A DNA stretch of 64,000 nt from Bacillus_BD oryzisoli_A (GCF_043641075.1 NZ_JBHZRC010000003.1:62001-126000); one strand, 5' to 3'. Shown: positions 1 through 9,060, counted from the first letter of the stretch. Translations and numbers: made by a program. The notes: a model not told the origin generated them from the letters alone.

Positions 1-129
1 TATATTCTAACACCAAAATCAACAAACCTAGCGAAAAAAGTGGAGGAAGGCAATATGGCCGTCGGCTTCAGCTTATTCGCTGCAGGCATTATTGTCGGGC
101 TAGTTATTGCTGGAAGCTTGACTTATTGA
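1..129 (+). CDS. DUF350 family membrane protein, C-terminal part (5' truncated by window edge)
   Basis: An open frame enters from the window edge and ends with TGA at 127-129, giving 42 residues. The tail has a short charged stretch (KKVEEGN) followed by a Gly/Ala/Ile/Val-rich hydrophobic helix. This resembles the end of each DUF350 (UPF0719, YjfL/YshE-like) repeat, where an 'N-x-A-V/A' turn precedes the last membrane helix. A strong terminator follows directly. Family assignment rests on this short tail only; the function of DUF350 proteins in Bacillus is not established. Confidence 0.55.
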   Translation, partial: YILTPKSTNLAKKVEEGNMAVGFSLFAAGIIVGLVIAGSLTY

Positions 130-143
130 TTAAATAAATGAAG

Positions 144-185
144 AAAGCCGGATGATGGGATTTTCCCGTCACCCGGCTTTTTTTG
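144..185 (+). terminator. Rho-independent terminator after the DUF350 gene
   Basis: A 16-position stem (AAAGCCGG.. paired with ..CCGGCTTT, one A-C mismatch and one G-U pair) with a TTTT-containing loop, followed by a T run. Confidence 0.9.
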
Positions 186-279
186 CTTTATTTAGAACTC
201 TGCTCCATCAAATAACTCATAAACTTTCCAAATGAGGTAACAATATGGAATAGACTCAACTGCTAAGGAGACTGCCATC

Positions 280-1764
280 TTGTTTAATCTTTTTAAAAAT
301 AAGAACAAAGAGAAGGAAAGTGTAAAGCAGATTTTATCAAAATCGAATGATTTTAAGAGAGTTGAATTTATCAATGAAAAAACAAGACTTTCTTTTTGCT
401 TAACGTTTCTGTCTACGCTTGTGGATGAAAAGGCGATTCGCGAGAGTGCTCTCCCTTATTTGTTAGAGAAGGAATTCCATAAGCTGGAGGATGCAGAGCA
501 TATCATCCCTCTTCCAGATGTCCAGCTTTCAACAGACCTTTCAACAATTGAAGATAAACTTTTTACCGGAAATGTTTTACTTACCATTCAAGGGGAAGTG
601 AATCATTTTTGCTTTTTTTCAGTGCCAAAGGATACTACGCGAAGCATCACTCCGCCTGAAGTAGAATTCAGTGTAATTGGTCCAAAGGAGTCCTTTGTCG
701 AATCGCTTGATCAGAATCTAAGCTTGATACGGAAAAGGATTCCTGTAAAAGAATTAATCATCGAAGAGCAGACAGTCGGCTCACTTTCTAAAACAAGAGT
801 GGCTATTTTATATTTAGACGGCATTACCAATATAGAGAATGTCCATACGGTTAAACAACGAATCAAGGAGATTGAATTTGATGAAATCACCGATAGCTCC
901 TATATCGTCCAAATGATTTCCGATAATCATAATTCACCCTTCCCACAGCTCCTTGACACAGAAAGACCTGACCGTGTTGCAGCTATTTTAGCTGAAGGAA
1001 AAGTAGCCGTAATGGTAAACGGCTCGCCGCATGCTTTAATTGCTCCTACCACATTGGTAGAATTTTTTAGTTCATTTGAGGATTATTATTTAAACTGGAT
1101 TCTTGCATCCTTTTTTCGCTTAATTCGCTTATTTGCCGTTGCCTTTTCTATTTTAGTAACGCCTGTATATGTAGCAACACTTTCCTATCATTATGAATTA
1201 ATCCCGCAGGATTTATTAAGTGCATTGGTTGCTTCAAGAAGAGCGATTCCTTTTCCTCCAATCCTTGAGGCTATATTTCTTGAATTAACCATTGAACTAT
1301 TACGGGAAGCAGGAGCTAGACTTCCGACAAAAGTCGGACAGACAATCGGTATCGTTGGCGGTATTGTCATCGGGACAGCAAGTGTTGATGCTGGGCTAAC
1401 GAGTAATGTTTTGTTAATTTTTGTTGCCCTCGCTGCACTAGCTTCCTTTACAACACCTGTCTATAAAATGGGTAATACCATTCGTTTACTTCGTTTCCCA
1501 TTTTTACTCTTTGCTGAGCTTTGGGGGCTGTTAGGAATTTTGATATGTTTTTGTTTTTTACTTACCCATCTCATTCGTTTGACGTCACTGGGAAGACCGT
1601 TTTTAGAACCCATTTATCCATTAAGAAGGCAGGACTTTAAAGATTCTTTAATTCGGCTGCCTTTCACAAAACAAAGAAAACGGCCATTCTTCTTGCGTAC
1701 GCAACAGCCAAACCGTTTTCCTGAAAAAGCTGCTGCAAAGAAAAAGAAAGATATCGAAGATTAG
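280..1764 (+). CDS. Germinant receptor A subunit (GerAA family), first ger operon
   Basis: Subunit A of a spore inner-membrane germinant receptor. The 494 residues fit the family: a soluble N-terminal region to about residue 260, then a membrane domain. Family landmarks are the DTERPDR stretch near 226, the SFEDYY segment that precedes the first helices, and the SRRAIPFPP...LREAGARLP block around 325-355. The start is TTG at 280, chosen because AAGGAG lies 9 bases upstream. It heads an A-B-C operon (B 10 bp downstream, C overlapping B). Ger operons are normally made in the forespore under sigma-G; I could not identify a convincing sigma-G promoter. The germinant recognised cannot be told from sequence. 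Confidence 0.95.
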   Translation: MFNLFKNKNKEKESVKQILSKSNDFKRVEFINEKTRLSFCLTFLSTLVDEKAIRESALPYLLEKEFHKLEDAEHIIPLPDVQLSTDLSTIEDKLFTGNVLLTIQGEVNHFCFFSVPKDTTRSITPPEVEFSVIGPKESFVESLDQNLSLIRKRIPVKELIIEEQTVGSLSKTRVAILYLDGITNIENVHTVKQRIKEIEFDEITDSSYIVQMISDNHNSPFPQLLDTERPDRVAAILAEGKVAVMVNGSPHALIAPTTLVEFFSSFEDYYLNWILASFFRLIRLFAVAFSILVTPVYVATLSYHYELIPQDLLSALVASRRAIPFPPILEAIFLELTIELLREAGARLPTKVGQTIGIVGGIVIGTASVDAGLTSNVLLIFVALAALASFTTPVYKMGNTIRLLRFPFLLFAELWGLLGILICFCFLLTHLIRLTSLGRPFLEPIYPLRRQDFKDSLIRLPFTKQRKRPFFLRTQQPNRFPEKAAAKKKKDIED

Positions 1765-1774
1765 AGGTAATTCT

Positions 1775-2887
1775 ATGAAAGTAACAATCGCGGAAAACAA
1801 AAAAATTGCACCTTTTCTCGTCTTTTTTCTCGTTCATGCAATGCAGACCGGTGTGGGGCTCCTTGTTTTTACAAGAATCGTTGCAAAGGATGCAGGCTAT
1901 GATGGCTGGATGTCAATTCTCATCATTGCTTTTGTCATTAACGTTCTTCTCTGGATGATATATAAAATGACAAAAATAGCGGATGGCGATATCATTGCCA
2001 TCCATACCTTCATTGTTGGCAAAAGGCTTAGTAAAATCATTTGTACGCTTTTTATTCTTTACTTCTGCCTGCAGGCGGTTACGGTCCTAAGAGGATTTAT
2101 TGAAATTGTTCATGTTTGGATGTTTCCTGAACTAAGTGTCTTCTGGTTTGCACTTGTCTTTTTTATCTTAGTTAATTATATCGTGAATGGCGGGATTCGA
2201 ACGATAACAGGGATAGCGTTTTTTTCGGTCATTTTACCTTTTTATATCGTCCCGTTGTTTATCCTTACGCTTCCTTTTGCAGATTTCACCAATCTACTCC
2301 CGATTTTTGATCATTCGATTACGGATATCCTAAAGGGAAGCCGTGATATTTCATTGGCTGTTCTTGGCTTTGAATCGATTTTATTCTTTTACCCTTTCAT
2401 TAAAAGTCCCGAAAAGTCACGTAAATGGGCCATTTTAGGAAATGGATACACAGCATGCCTTTGTTTGTATATCGCAATCATAACGTTTGCTTATTTTTCC
2501 GAAAACCAGCTGCAAAAAAATACTTGGCCTTTATTAACCATGTGGAAAATCATTAAAATGCCTTTTGTTGAACGATTTGAATATATTGGGATTGCCAACT
2601 GGTGTTTAATTATTCTTCCAAATGTCTGCCTGGCCTTATGGTGTGCGAGCTGGGTAATGAAACAGATTTTTACCATTCGTCAAAAGGTTTCAGTACCTGC
2701 CTTATCAATACTATGTATCATCGCTACAAGCATGTTACTCACCCGGGAGATGATCAATACTTTGACGGATATTACGGCAAGAATCGGCTTTTACTTCAAT
2801 TTCATTTACATCCCGTTATTATTTTTTGCAACGTTAATTGCAGGGAAGGTGAAAAGTCGTGATAAAAAGAGTGCACCAAATACGTAA
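1775..2887 (+). CDS. Germinant receptor B subunit (GerAB family spore permease)
   Basis: A 370-residue, very hydrophobic protein with about ten predicted membrane helices and short loops. This is typical of GerAB/Spore_permease proteins, which belong to the APC transporter superfamily and form the germinant-binding part of the receptor. It lies 10 bp after the A subunit and its end overlaps the C subunit start by 29 bp, indicating translational coupling. Bacillus B subunits bind amino acids or other small germinants; the specific ligand here is unknown. Confidence 0.94.
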   Translation: MKVTIAENKKIAPFLVFFLVHAMQTGVGLLVFTRIVAKDAGYDGWMSILIIAFVINVLLWMIYKMTKIADGDIIAIHTFIVGKRLSKIICTLFILYFCLQAVTVLRGFIEIVHVWMFPELSVFWFALVFFILVNYIVNGGIRTITGIAFFSVILPFYIVPLFILTLPFADFTNLLPIFDHSITDILKGSRDISLAVLGFESILFFYPFIKSPEKSRKWAILGNGYTACLCLYIAIITFAYFSENQLQKNTWPLLTMWKIIKMPFVERFEYIGIANWCLIILPNVCLALWCASWVMKQIFTIRQKVSVPALSILCIIATSMLLTREMINTLTDITARIGFYFNFIYIPLLFFATLIAGKVKSRDKKSAPNT

Positions 2888-3947
2888 ATTTATCGCTTAT
2901 TTTGTTCTTCTCTCCATGCTTGGAGGCTGTGTTCAAAAGGAGGTATTGGATGATATTAGTTTAATTGAAGGAATTGGCTTTGATCTATCTGAAAAAGGAA
3001 AGATTCTTGGAACTGTTACATATCCCCTTTATTTGCGAGACGCCCCTCCCAAGAATGAAGCCTACTCGGCGGAAGCGATTATCAAAAAAAGTATTCTGCA
3101 GGACATTCAGCAGCAAACCCCTGATCCAATTGTTACAGGGAGTATTGAAGTTGTCCTATTTGGAAAGGATATCGCAAAAAAGGAAGGAATCCTTGATTTG
3201 GTGGATGCCTTTCAGCGGGATCCAGGTGTGGGTTCAGGCCTTTATTTAGCTGTTACAGAAGGTGATGCAAAGCCGTTATTGGAAGGGAATTACGGAATAC
3301 AGGGAAATGGAACGTTTATTGCGAATTTAATTGAGCATAACATCAAGCAGGAGGAGCTTCCGCAAACCAATCTACATCTATTTCTGCATGATTTTTACCA
3401 GGAAGGAAAAACGCCTTATCTACCGCAGCTGAAACAGCTCTCTAAAAATAAATTAGAAGTTAGCGGAATCGGCCTATTCAGCCATGGGAAAGTCATTGAT
3501 GTCATCCCGCCGGGAAAGATGTTTTTCTTTAAGCTCCTTGTCGATAAATTTAGCGAGGGCATGCACCGGGTCCATATTGAAGATGGCAATGCGGCCATCC
3601 GCAGCATTAAATCAAGACATAATTATAAGCTGACAAAACGAAATCCTAAGGAAGTAACCATTCATTTAAAGGTAAGGGGACTCATAAATGAATTTACCGG
3701 TAATCGATTGACTCCGGATAAAATTAAAGAATTAGAAAAAGCGTTTGAAACAGAAATTAACAAGGAATGTGAAAAAATGATTGAGGGATTTAGAGATAAA
3801 GAACTTGACCCCCTTGGACTAGGTCACTTTGTTAAAACGCAAACCCGCAATTTTAATGTTGATAGATGGAGAAAGGAAGAATATCCAACTCTTACAGTAA
3901 AGGTAAAGTCAAAAGTAACGATTACGCAGACGGGAGTTATCCAATAA
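2859..3947 (+). CDS. Germinant receptor C subunit (GerAC family lipoprotein)
   Basis: A 362-residue lipoprotein. The N-terminus has positive charges, a hydrophobic stretch and a lipobox LGGC with the lipidated cysteine at residue 24, followed by the family's 'D-I-S-L-I-x-G-I-G-F-D' region. After lipidation (by Lgt, also in this window) it would face the outer side of the spore inner membrane and assemble with A and B. The start lies inside the B gene. The operon ends about 50 bp downstream at a strong hairpin. Confidence 0.94.
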   Translation: MIKRVHQIRKFIAYFVLLSMLGGCVQKEVLDDISLIEGIGFDLSEKGKILGTVTYPLYLRDAPPKNEAYSAEAIIKKSILQDIQQQTPDPIVTGSIEVVLFGKDIAKKEGILDLVDAFQRDPGVGSGLYLAVTEGDAKPLLEGNYGIQGNGTFIANLIEHNIKQEELPQTNLHLFLHDFYQEGKTPYLPQLKQLSKNKLEVSGIGLFSHGKVIDVIPPGKMFFFKLLVDKFSEGMHRVHIEDGNAAIRSIKSRHNYKLTKRNPKEVTIHLKVRGLINEFTGNRLTPDKIKELEKAFETEINKECEKMIEGFRDKELDPLGLGHFVKTQTRNFNVDRWRKEEYPTLTVKVKSKVTITQTGVIQ

Positions 3948-3997
3948 GATGGAGCGGATTTTATGACAAAATAATTATAAAACATATGCACATGCAA

Positions 3998-4028
3998 AAA
4001 CGGACTTACCAATAAGGTAAGTCCGTTT
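3998..4028. terminator. Bidirectional terminator between gerC and ssrA
   Basis: A perfect 13-bp stem (AAACGGACTTACC / GGTAAGTCCGTTT) with a 5-base loop. The better T tract (TTTTT) is on the minus strand, so it mainly ends the ssrA transcript, but it also follows the ger operon. Confidence 0.88.
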
Positions 4029-4062
4029 AATTATAAGTATAAACCACCAACATCGTTATGTA

Positions 4063-4415
4063 TGGTGGAGACGGTGGGAGTCGAACCCACGTCCAAAGAT
4101 ATCGTCACTTAAGCTTCTACGAGTGTAGTCGATATATTTGAGCTTCGCCGCACCATATGCCTATCGACGGGCGTCCGGGCTGGCTAGTCTGATTGTTCTC
4201 TTCCTTCATCCTCAGACGGTGAAATCCGGCGTATCCTGCAAAGTTTGGGTCCGCTACCTTACCACGCAGGCAATGGAAGGGCGAACAGCTGACTTAATTA
4301 GGCAGCTAAAAGTTGATTTTGTTTGCCAGTTATAGGCTTTGACGTTTTAACGAGGCCGATCCCCTCGACTCGCAACCTAAGCTCGAACTACCCCTGTCGA
4401 ATCCGTAGCGTCCCC
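4063..4415 (-). ncRNA. ssrA: tmRNA (10Sa RNA), tag GKQNQLLAA
   Basis: Read on the minus strand, the 5' end has the tmRNA acceptor arm GGGGACG and the conserved GGATTCGACAGGGGTAG block. The 3' end has the T arm and CCGTCTCCACCA, with CCA encoded at 4063-4065. The tag frame begins after the conserved TATAACT with resume codon GGC (4325-4327) and reads GKQNQLLAA, ending in TAA (4298-4300). With the charged alanine, the tag added to stalled proteins is AGKQNQLLAA, keeping the LAA degradation signal. The tag is shorter than the B. subtilis tag (AGKTNSFNQNVALAA). It lies next to smpB, whose product binds this RNA. Confidence 0.97.
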
Positions 4416-4423
4416 ATGATGAG

Positions 4424-4458
4424 AAAATCGATGATAAACTGAATTATCTTATCGATTT
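4424..4458 (-). other. Hairpin in the ssrA precursor 5' leader
   Basis: A near-perfect inverted repeat (AAATCGAT.. / ..ATCGATTT) lies just upstream of the mature tmRNA 5' end and downstream of the likely promoter. It would be part of the leader removed during 5' maturation. Confidence 0.5.
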
Positions 4459-4536
4459 GCGCGAAAAGCGCTGACGTTAGGAATGCTCAAAGGTCGAGCA
4501 AAGATTATGTTTGCCAGCTCCTGCTGACATAACTTA

Positions 4537-4565
4537 TTATAACACAAATCACGATGATTTCAATT
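4537..4565 (-). promoter_or_regulatory. Probable sigma-A promoter of ssrA
   Basis: On the minus strand TATAAT (4537-4542) is preceded by a TTGAAT/ATTGAA -35-like element about 15-16 bases upstream. Transcription would begin roughly 115 bases before the mature tmRNA. Confidence 0.55.
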
Positions 4566-4619
4566 GTAAGTTACTGGAGTCCCTGCCAGCTACCTTTTCA
4601 CCATAAAGGTAAAATTCAC

Positions 4620-5087
4620 TTACATCTTCTGTCTTTCACGGAATGCCCGTTCAATATCACGTTTTGCTTCTTTTTTCTTTAGGTCTTCGCGTTTATCGTA
4701 TTTCTTTTTCCCTCTCGCTAGACCAATTAGAATTTTGGCATAGCCATTTTTTAAATAAATCTTTAATGGAACTAACGAATAACCGACTTCCTTTGTTTCA
4801 CCAATCAGCTTATTAATTTGCTTACGGTGGAGCAGAAGCTTTCTTGTTCTTTCCGGATCATGATTATAGCGGTTTCCCTGTTCATATGGACTGATATGCA
4901 TGCCGATTAAGAAAACCTCTCCATTTAGGATTTTTGCATAGGAATCCTTCAAATTGGCACGTCCTGCCCGCAGTGCTTTTATTTCAGTGCCTTGCAGTAC
5001 AAGTCCTGCTTCATATGTTTCTTCAATAAAATAGTCATGATGTGCTTTTTTATTTTGCGCAATAACCTTACCTTCACCTTTTGGCAT
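4620..5087 (-). CDS. smpB: SsrA-binding protein SmpB
   Basis: This 155-residue basic protein is the tmRNA partner in trans-translation: it binds the tRNA-like domain and delivers tmRNA to stalled ribosomes. Full-length SmpB features are present: the KKAHHDYFI start of the beta barrel, the GTEIKALR/GRANLKDSYA core, and a C-terminal Lys/Arg-rich tail (GKKKYDKRED...RDIERAFRERQK) that enters the empty mRNA channel. It lies directly upstream of ssrA and downstream of rnr, the usual Bacillus order; RNase R is a known partner in tmRNA-linked RNA decay. Confidence 0.98.
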   Translation of the reverse strand: MPKGEGKVIAQNKKAHHDYFIEETYEAGLVLQGTEIKALRAGRANLKDSYAKILNGEVFLIGMHISPYEQGNRYNHDPERTRKLLLHRKQINKLIGETKEVGYSLVPLKIYLKNGYAKILIGLARGKKKYDKREDLKKKEAKRDIERAFRERQKM

Positions 5088-5162
5088 AGAGCTTTCCCCA
5101 CTTTCTTTGCTCTATTTTAGCAAAAAATAACGCTCCGAACAAATCGGAAACGTATTTCGAAG

Positions 5163-5232
5163 CAATGCGGACATCCGGCTTGGTTCCGAAGCATTCGTAA
5201 CCTGCTTTCGAAGCTTAGAACCCGCCGGATGC
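5163..5232. repeat. Imperfect inverted repeat between rnr and smpB
   Basis: ATCCGGC..GGTTC is matched by GAACC..GCCGGAT about 45 bases away, so this 70-base stretch can fold into one long imperfect stem. There is no T run, so it is not a clear terminator. It may be a dispersed palindromic element or an RNA-processing structure. Confidence 0.45.
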
Positions 5233-5243
5233 GCTGCACACTA

Positions 5244-7610
5244 TTATCGTTTTTTCTTACGCTTTGCGGCCGGTGCATTTTCAAAGAACTTTTTATTTCT
5301 ATTCTTCTTCTTTGATGGCGGCTTGCTCGCATTCGCTTCCTTGCCACGGCCATTACTGCTTCTGCTTCGGCCGCCGCCTTCACCGCCTTGCTTTCCTTTC
5401 CGCGGCTTTCGTTCAGAGCTGCCAGTTTTGAAGACTCGTCCGCCTTCACTTGGGTCACGTCTGCGCGTGCCCTTCATGCCGACGATTTCAAAATCAATTG
5501 AACGTTCCTCCTTGTTCACATTGATGACGCGAACCGTGATCTCGTCACCGATTCGGTACACATTCCCTGTGCGCTCACCTATCATCGCAAAGTGACGTTC
5601 ATCAAAACGATAATAATCGTCTGTCATATAGCTGACGTGGATAAGACCTTCAATTGTATTAGGCAGTTCAACAAACATGCCGAAATTGGTGACGGAGCTG
5701 ATAATACCATCATATTCAACACCAATTTTATCTTCCATAAACTCAGCTTTCTTCAACTCATCTGTTTCACGTTCTGCATCAACCGCACGGCGTTCCATTT
5801 TAGAGGAGTGCTCAGCGATATCAGGCAGGCGGGAATCCCACTTTTCCCGTGTCGTCTGATCCAGTTTTCCTTCAATTAAATACGTTCGGATTAAGCGGTG
5901 TACAATTAAATCAGGATAGCGACGAATTGGTGATGTGAAATGCGTGTAGAATTCCGTTGATAACCCAAAGTGACCCAGGCTTTCCGGATCATACTTGGCC
6001 TGCTGCATTGAGCGAAGCATCACCGTTGAAATGACCATTTCCTCCGGCTTGCCCTGCACTTCCTCAATAATTTCCTGTAATGCCCTTGGGTGGACAGAAT
6101 TAGCTGTTCCTTTTACAATGTAGCCAAAGTTTGTAATAAACTCAAAGAAACGGCGCAGCTTATCTTCCTTCGGATCCTCGTGAATTCGGTAAATAAATGG
6201 AACTTCCATCCAGTGAAAATGCTCGGCGATGGTTTCATTGGCAGCAAGCATAAATTCCTCAATCAGACGTTCACCGACAGAACGCTCACGAATCACGACA
6301 TCTGATGGTTTACCGTCTTCATCCACCAGCACTTTCGCTTCTTTAAAGTCAAAATCAATCGCACCGCGATGTTGTCTTTTTCCATTCAAAATCTTCGCTA
6401 ATTCATGCATGAGACGGAACATCGGAACAAGCGGGTCATAGCGGTTGATTAATTCTTCATCCTCATCCACTAAAATTTTATTAACATCAGAGTATGTCAT
6501 TCTTTCGGTTGTTTTGATGACACTTTGGAAAATCTCATGGTTCACAACCGTACCGTCTTCATCAATTTCCATTTCACAGGATAGCGTTAATCTGTCAACC
6601 TTAGGATTTAACGAGCAGATTCCGTTTGATAGGCGGTGCGGAATCATCGGAATCACGCGGTCTACTAAATAGACACTCGTACCCCTGTCTGCTGCTTCAC
6701 GGTCAATCGGTGATTCCTCTGTTACGTAATAGCTGACATCGGCAATATGTACACCAAGCTTGTAGTTTCCGTTATCAAGCTTTGTTACGGTTACGGCATC
6801 ATCCAAATCCTTTGCATCTGCACCGTCAATCGTGACGATCGTTTCTCCCCGCAAATCGCGGCGGTTACTAATTTCCTTTTCATCTATCGAATCAGGAGTA
6901 TCAATTGCCTGCTGCAGTACATCCTCCGGAAACTCACCAGGTAATCCATGCTTATGAATGACAGAAAGGATATCAACACCCGGATCATTTTTATGACCGA
7001 GAATTTGAATAACTTCCCCTTCTGCACTCATCCTCCCTTCCGGATAGAGTGTTAATTTGACAACCACTTTATGACCTTCTACAGCGCCGTTTGCTGCTTG
7101 TTTTGGAATAAAAATATCTCCAGCAAATTTTTTTTCATCAGGAATGACAAAGCCAAAGTTTTTACTTTCCGTATACGTTCCAACAACTGTCTGAATCCCT
7201 CTTTCCAGGATTCTGACGACCGTTCCCTCCCTGCGCTGACCAGATGTTTCTGATGATACACGAGCAAGAACGGTGTCGCCGTGCAGAGCATTATTTGTTT
7301 CATTTGGCGGAATAAAAATATCATCCATACCAGGTTCCTCTGGAATGACAAAGGCAAACCCCTTGGCATGCCCGGTAAGCTTTCCGCGAATCAGGTTCAT
7401 CTTTTCCGGCAGACCGTAACGGTTACTTCTAGTCCGAACGACAAGCCCCTTTTCCTCCATATACACAAGGGCTTTCACGAAGTCTTTAAATGTTGAGGAA
7501 TCCTCCACACCCAATGCTTGCTCTAATTCCTGAACTGTCAAAGGCTTATAGGCCTCATCCTTCATATAATGCAATAATCGGTCTACATGCTGTTTAATTA
7601 CATCGTCCAT
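5244..7610 (-). CDS. rnr: Ribonuclease R (3'-5' exoribonuclease)
   Basis: A 788-residue RNase II-superfamily exonuclease that degrades structured RNA. Order of domains: N-terminal winged-helix (about 1-70), two cold-shock domains (about 75-240), the RNB catalytic domain with the metal-binding motif DGADAKDLDDA at 262-272, an S1 domain (about 635-715), and a long Lys/Arg/Gly-rich tail (about 725-788). The start ATG has an AAAGGAGG site 9 bases upstream. It sits between the esterase and smpB as in B. subtilis. The basic tail fits a role in ribosome or tmRNA-associated decay. Confidence 0.97.
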   Translation of the reverse strand: MDDVIKQHVDRLLHYMKDEAYKPLTVQELEQALGVEDSSTFKDFVKALVYMEEKGLVVRTRSNRYGLPEKMNLIRGKLTGHAKGFAFVIPEEPGMDDIFIPPNETNNALHGDTVLARVSSETSGQRREGTVVRILERGIQTVVGTYTESKNFGFVIPDEKKFAGDIFIPKQAANGAVEGHKVVVKLTLYPEGRMSAEGEVIQILGHKNDPGVDILSVIHKHGLPGEFPEDVLQQAIDTPDSIDEKEISNRRDLRGETIVTIDGADAKDLDDAVTVTKLDNGNYKLGVHIADVSYYVTEESPIDREAADRGTSVYLVDRVIPMIPHRLSNGICSLNPKVDRLTLSCEMEIDEDGTVVNHEIFQSVIKTTERMTYSDVNKILVDEDEELINRYDPLVPMFRLMHELAKILNGKRQHRGAIDFDFKEAKVLVDEDGKPSDVVIRERSVGERLIEEFMLAANETIAEHFHWMEVPFIYRIHEDPKEDKLRRFFEFITNFGYIVKGTANSVHPRALQEIIEEVQGKPEEMVISTVMLRSMQQAKYDPESLGHFGLSTEFYTHFTSPIRRYPDLIVHRLIRTYLIEGKLDQTTREKWDSRLPDIAEHSSKMERRAVDAERETDELKKAEFMEDKIGVEYDGIISSVTNFGMFVELPNTIEGLIHVSYMTDDYYRFDERHFAMIGERTGNVYRIGDEITVRVINVNKEERSIDFEIVGMKGTRRRDPSEGGRVFKTGSSERKPRKGKQGGEGGGRSRSSNGRGKEANASKPPSKKKNRNKKFFENAPAAKRKKKR

Positions 7611-7667
7611 CTATCTATATCCCTCCTTTAGAGATTGTTGTTTTATAAACAATAAGCAACTGCTAGC

Positions 7668-8414
7668 TTATTCTTCCCAATCGAGCTTTTCTAAAAACTG
7701 ATAAATGTCTTCATGAAGCTGATCTTTTTCTTTATCCAATGTGATGGCATGACCGGATTCCTCATACCACTTCAGATCTTTTTTTACTGATTCCGCTTGA
7801 TTATAAATAATATTTGCACTGTCTGTATTGATCATATGGTCATGTCGTGCCTGAACGACAAATAAGGGTGCATAAATCATATCAATATGATTACGGACAT
7901 CAGCAATAAGACCTTGCAGTGCCTTTAGTGTTTTCATTGGTGTCTTTTGAAACTCCGTCATTTCCTGCCCAATTTGTTCCTCAGTTTTCCCTTCTAGTCT
8001 TTTATATTCGCGGGCATAGTCAAGGATTCCTTCATACATAACCTCTTCGCTTTTTATATAGGCGGGAGCACACATTGGTACGATTCCTTTTATAGGTACA
8101 GTGTATCCCAATTTCAATGAAAATACCCCGCCAAGTGACAGTCCTGCCACCGCAATTTCGTTATGACCCTGTTTTTTTAAAAATTCATACCCATTCATCA
8201 CGTCCTGCCACCAATCCTCCGGTCCGGTAGTAAGGAGCTCTTCCGGCGGAACCCCATGGCCCTTATATAACGGTGCGTGACAGGTATAGCCCTTTTTCTC
8301 GAGGAAACGGCCGAGCATACGGACATCGGCGGTATTTCCTGTAAATCCATGTAATAATAGAACCGCCCTCTTCCCCTTTCCAAATGTAAATGGTTTTGGT
8401 GTAACGATTTTCAT
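7668..8414 (-). CDS. est: Carboxylesterase, Est30/YvaK type alpha/beta hydrolase
   Basis: A cytoplasmic 248-residue serine esterase. The oxyanion-hole motif LLHGFTG is at 20-26 and the nucleophile elbow GLSLG is centred on Ser93. Asp192 (in ARHDHMIN) and His222 (SGHAI) complete the triad, matching the positions known for Geobacillus Est30 shifted by one. Length equals the family norm. It lies between secG and rnr as in B. subtilis. These enzymes hydrolyse short-chain esters in vitro; the physiological substrate is unknown. Confidence 0.95.
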   Translation of the reverse strand: MKIVTPKPFTFGKGKRAVLLLHGFTGNTADVRMLGRFLEKKGYTCHAPLYKGHGVPPEELLTTGPEDWWQDVMNGYEFLKKQGHNEIAVAGLSLGGVFSLKLGYTVPIKGIVPMCAPAYIKSEEVMYEGILDYAREYKRLEGKTEEQIGQEMTEFQKTPMKTLKALQGLIADVRNHIDMIYAPLFVVQARHDHMINTDSANIIYNQAESVKKDLKWYEESGHAITLDKEKDQLHEDIYQFLEKLDWEE

Positions 8415-8496
8415 AAATATAACCCCTCTATTCGTAATCTAGGCAATAATAGTTTTAACAAATGATTTCGGAACATGCCATTAATATGTTTTGTAT

Positions 8497-8619
8497 CGAA
8501 ATGCGGAAGCGCCTGATCAGCCTAAAGGCTGCAATAAGACGCACCTGAATAGAAGGCGTATTCTGCCTTCAATTCAGGGGTGGCTAGACCCAAGAGGGGC
8601 TATCCGCTGGAGCTAGACA
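8497..8619. repeat. 123-nt structured intergenic repeat, copy 1
   Basis: It starts CGAAATG..AAGCGCC and ends GCTGGAGCTAGACA. Inside is a long hairpin (CCTGAATAGAAGGC / GCCTTCAATTCAGG). A second element of exactly 123 nt with the same ends, same orientation and same architecture, but a different inner hairpin, lies at 14784-14906. It sits in the gap between est and secG, next to the secG terminator. No coding potential is seen. Confidence 0.75.
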
Positions 8620-8626
8620 AAAACAG

Positions 8627-8656
8627 TAAAAAGCCTGACCAAATGGCCAGGCTTTT
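8627..8656 (-). terminator. Terminator of secG
   Basis: AAGCCTG-A-CC paired with GG-C-CAGGCTT around an AAAT loop; on the minus strand a run of five T follows. Confidence 0.88.
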
Positions 8657-8662
8657 GCTGTA

Positions 8663-8899
8663 TTATAGTCCAAAATAAGCAACGGCTATTGCTAATCCAA
8701 AGAATAAAACAGCTAATACAATCGTTAATCGCTGAAGGACTAGGTCTAGACCGCGAGCCTTTTGTTTACCAAATAATTGCTCAGCCCCACCAGAAATAGC
8801 TCCTGATAATCCTGCGCTTTTTCCTGATTGAAGAAGGACTACAGCAATAAGTCCAATAGAAACAATTACAAGTAAAGTAATTAAGATAGTATGAAGCAT
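8663..8899 (-). CDS. secG: Preprotein translocase subunit SecG
   Basis: A 78-residue protein with two hydrophobic helices (about 2-24 and 52-76) joined by a Gly/Ser-rich loop (LLQSGKSAGLSGAISGGAEQLFGKQKARG), the signature of SecG. It associates with SecYE in the membrane and assists SecA-driven export. AGGAGG lies 7 bases before ATG. It has its own terminator and follows the eno side of the chromosome as in other bacilli. Confidence 0.96.
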   Translation of the reverse strand: MLHTILITLLVIVSIGLIAVVLLQSGKSAGLSGAISGGAEQLFGKQKARGLDLVLQRLTIVLAVLFFGLAIAVAYFGL

Positions 8900-9017
8900 A
8901 TAGAAACCTCCTGAAAACGCCCTTTTACAATGTTTCTATTTTATCATACTATCCAGGCTAAAACCAAATAATTTCACGAAATTGTAAAGAAGACTTCATT
9001 TAGTCCCTTCACATAAT

Positions 9018-9045
9018 GGCAGGACTAAATTTCTTTAGTCCTGCC
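9018..9045. other. Perfect 12-bp hairpin downstream of the Cys-rich gene
   Basis: GGCAGGACTAAA pairs with TTTAGTCCTGCC around a 4-base loop. No T run follows on either strand. A second TTTAGTCC lies about 20 bases upstream, so an alternative pairing with GGACTAAA is possible. It ends the 9061-9342 transcript or stabilises its 3' end. Confidence 0.6.
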
Positions 9046-9060
9046 AGATAAATTTCTTTA

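Noticed and set aside
4138..4335. Plus-strand open frame in the ssrA region
   Set aside because: It is the complement of the tmRNA.
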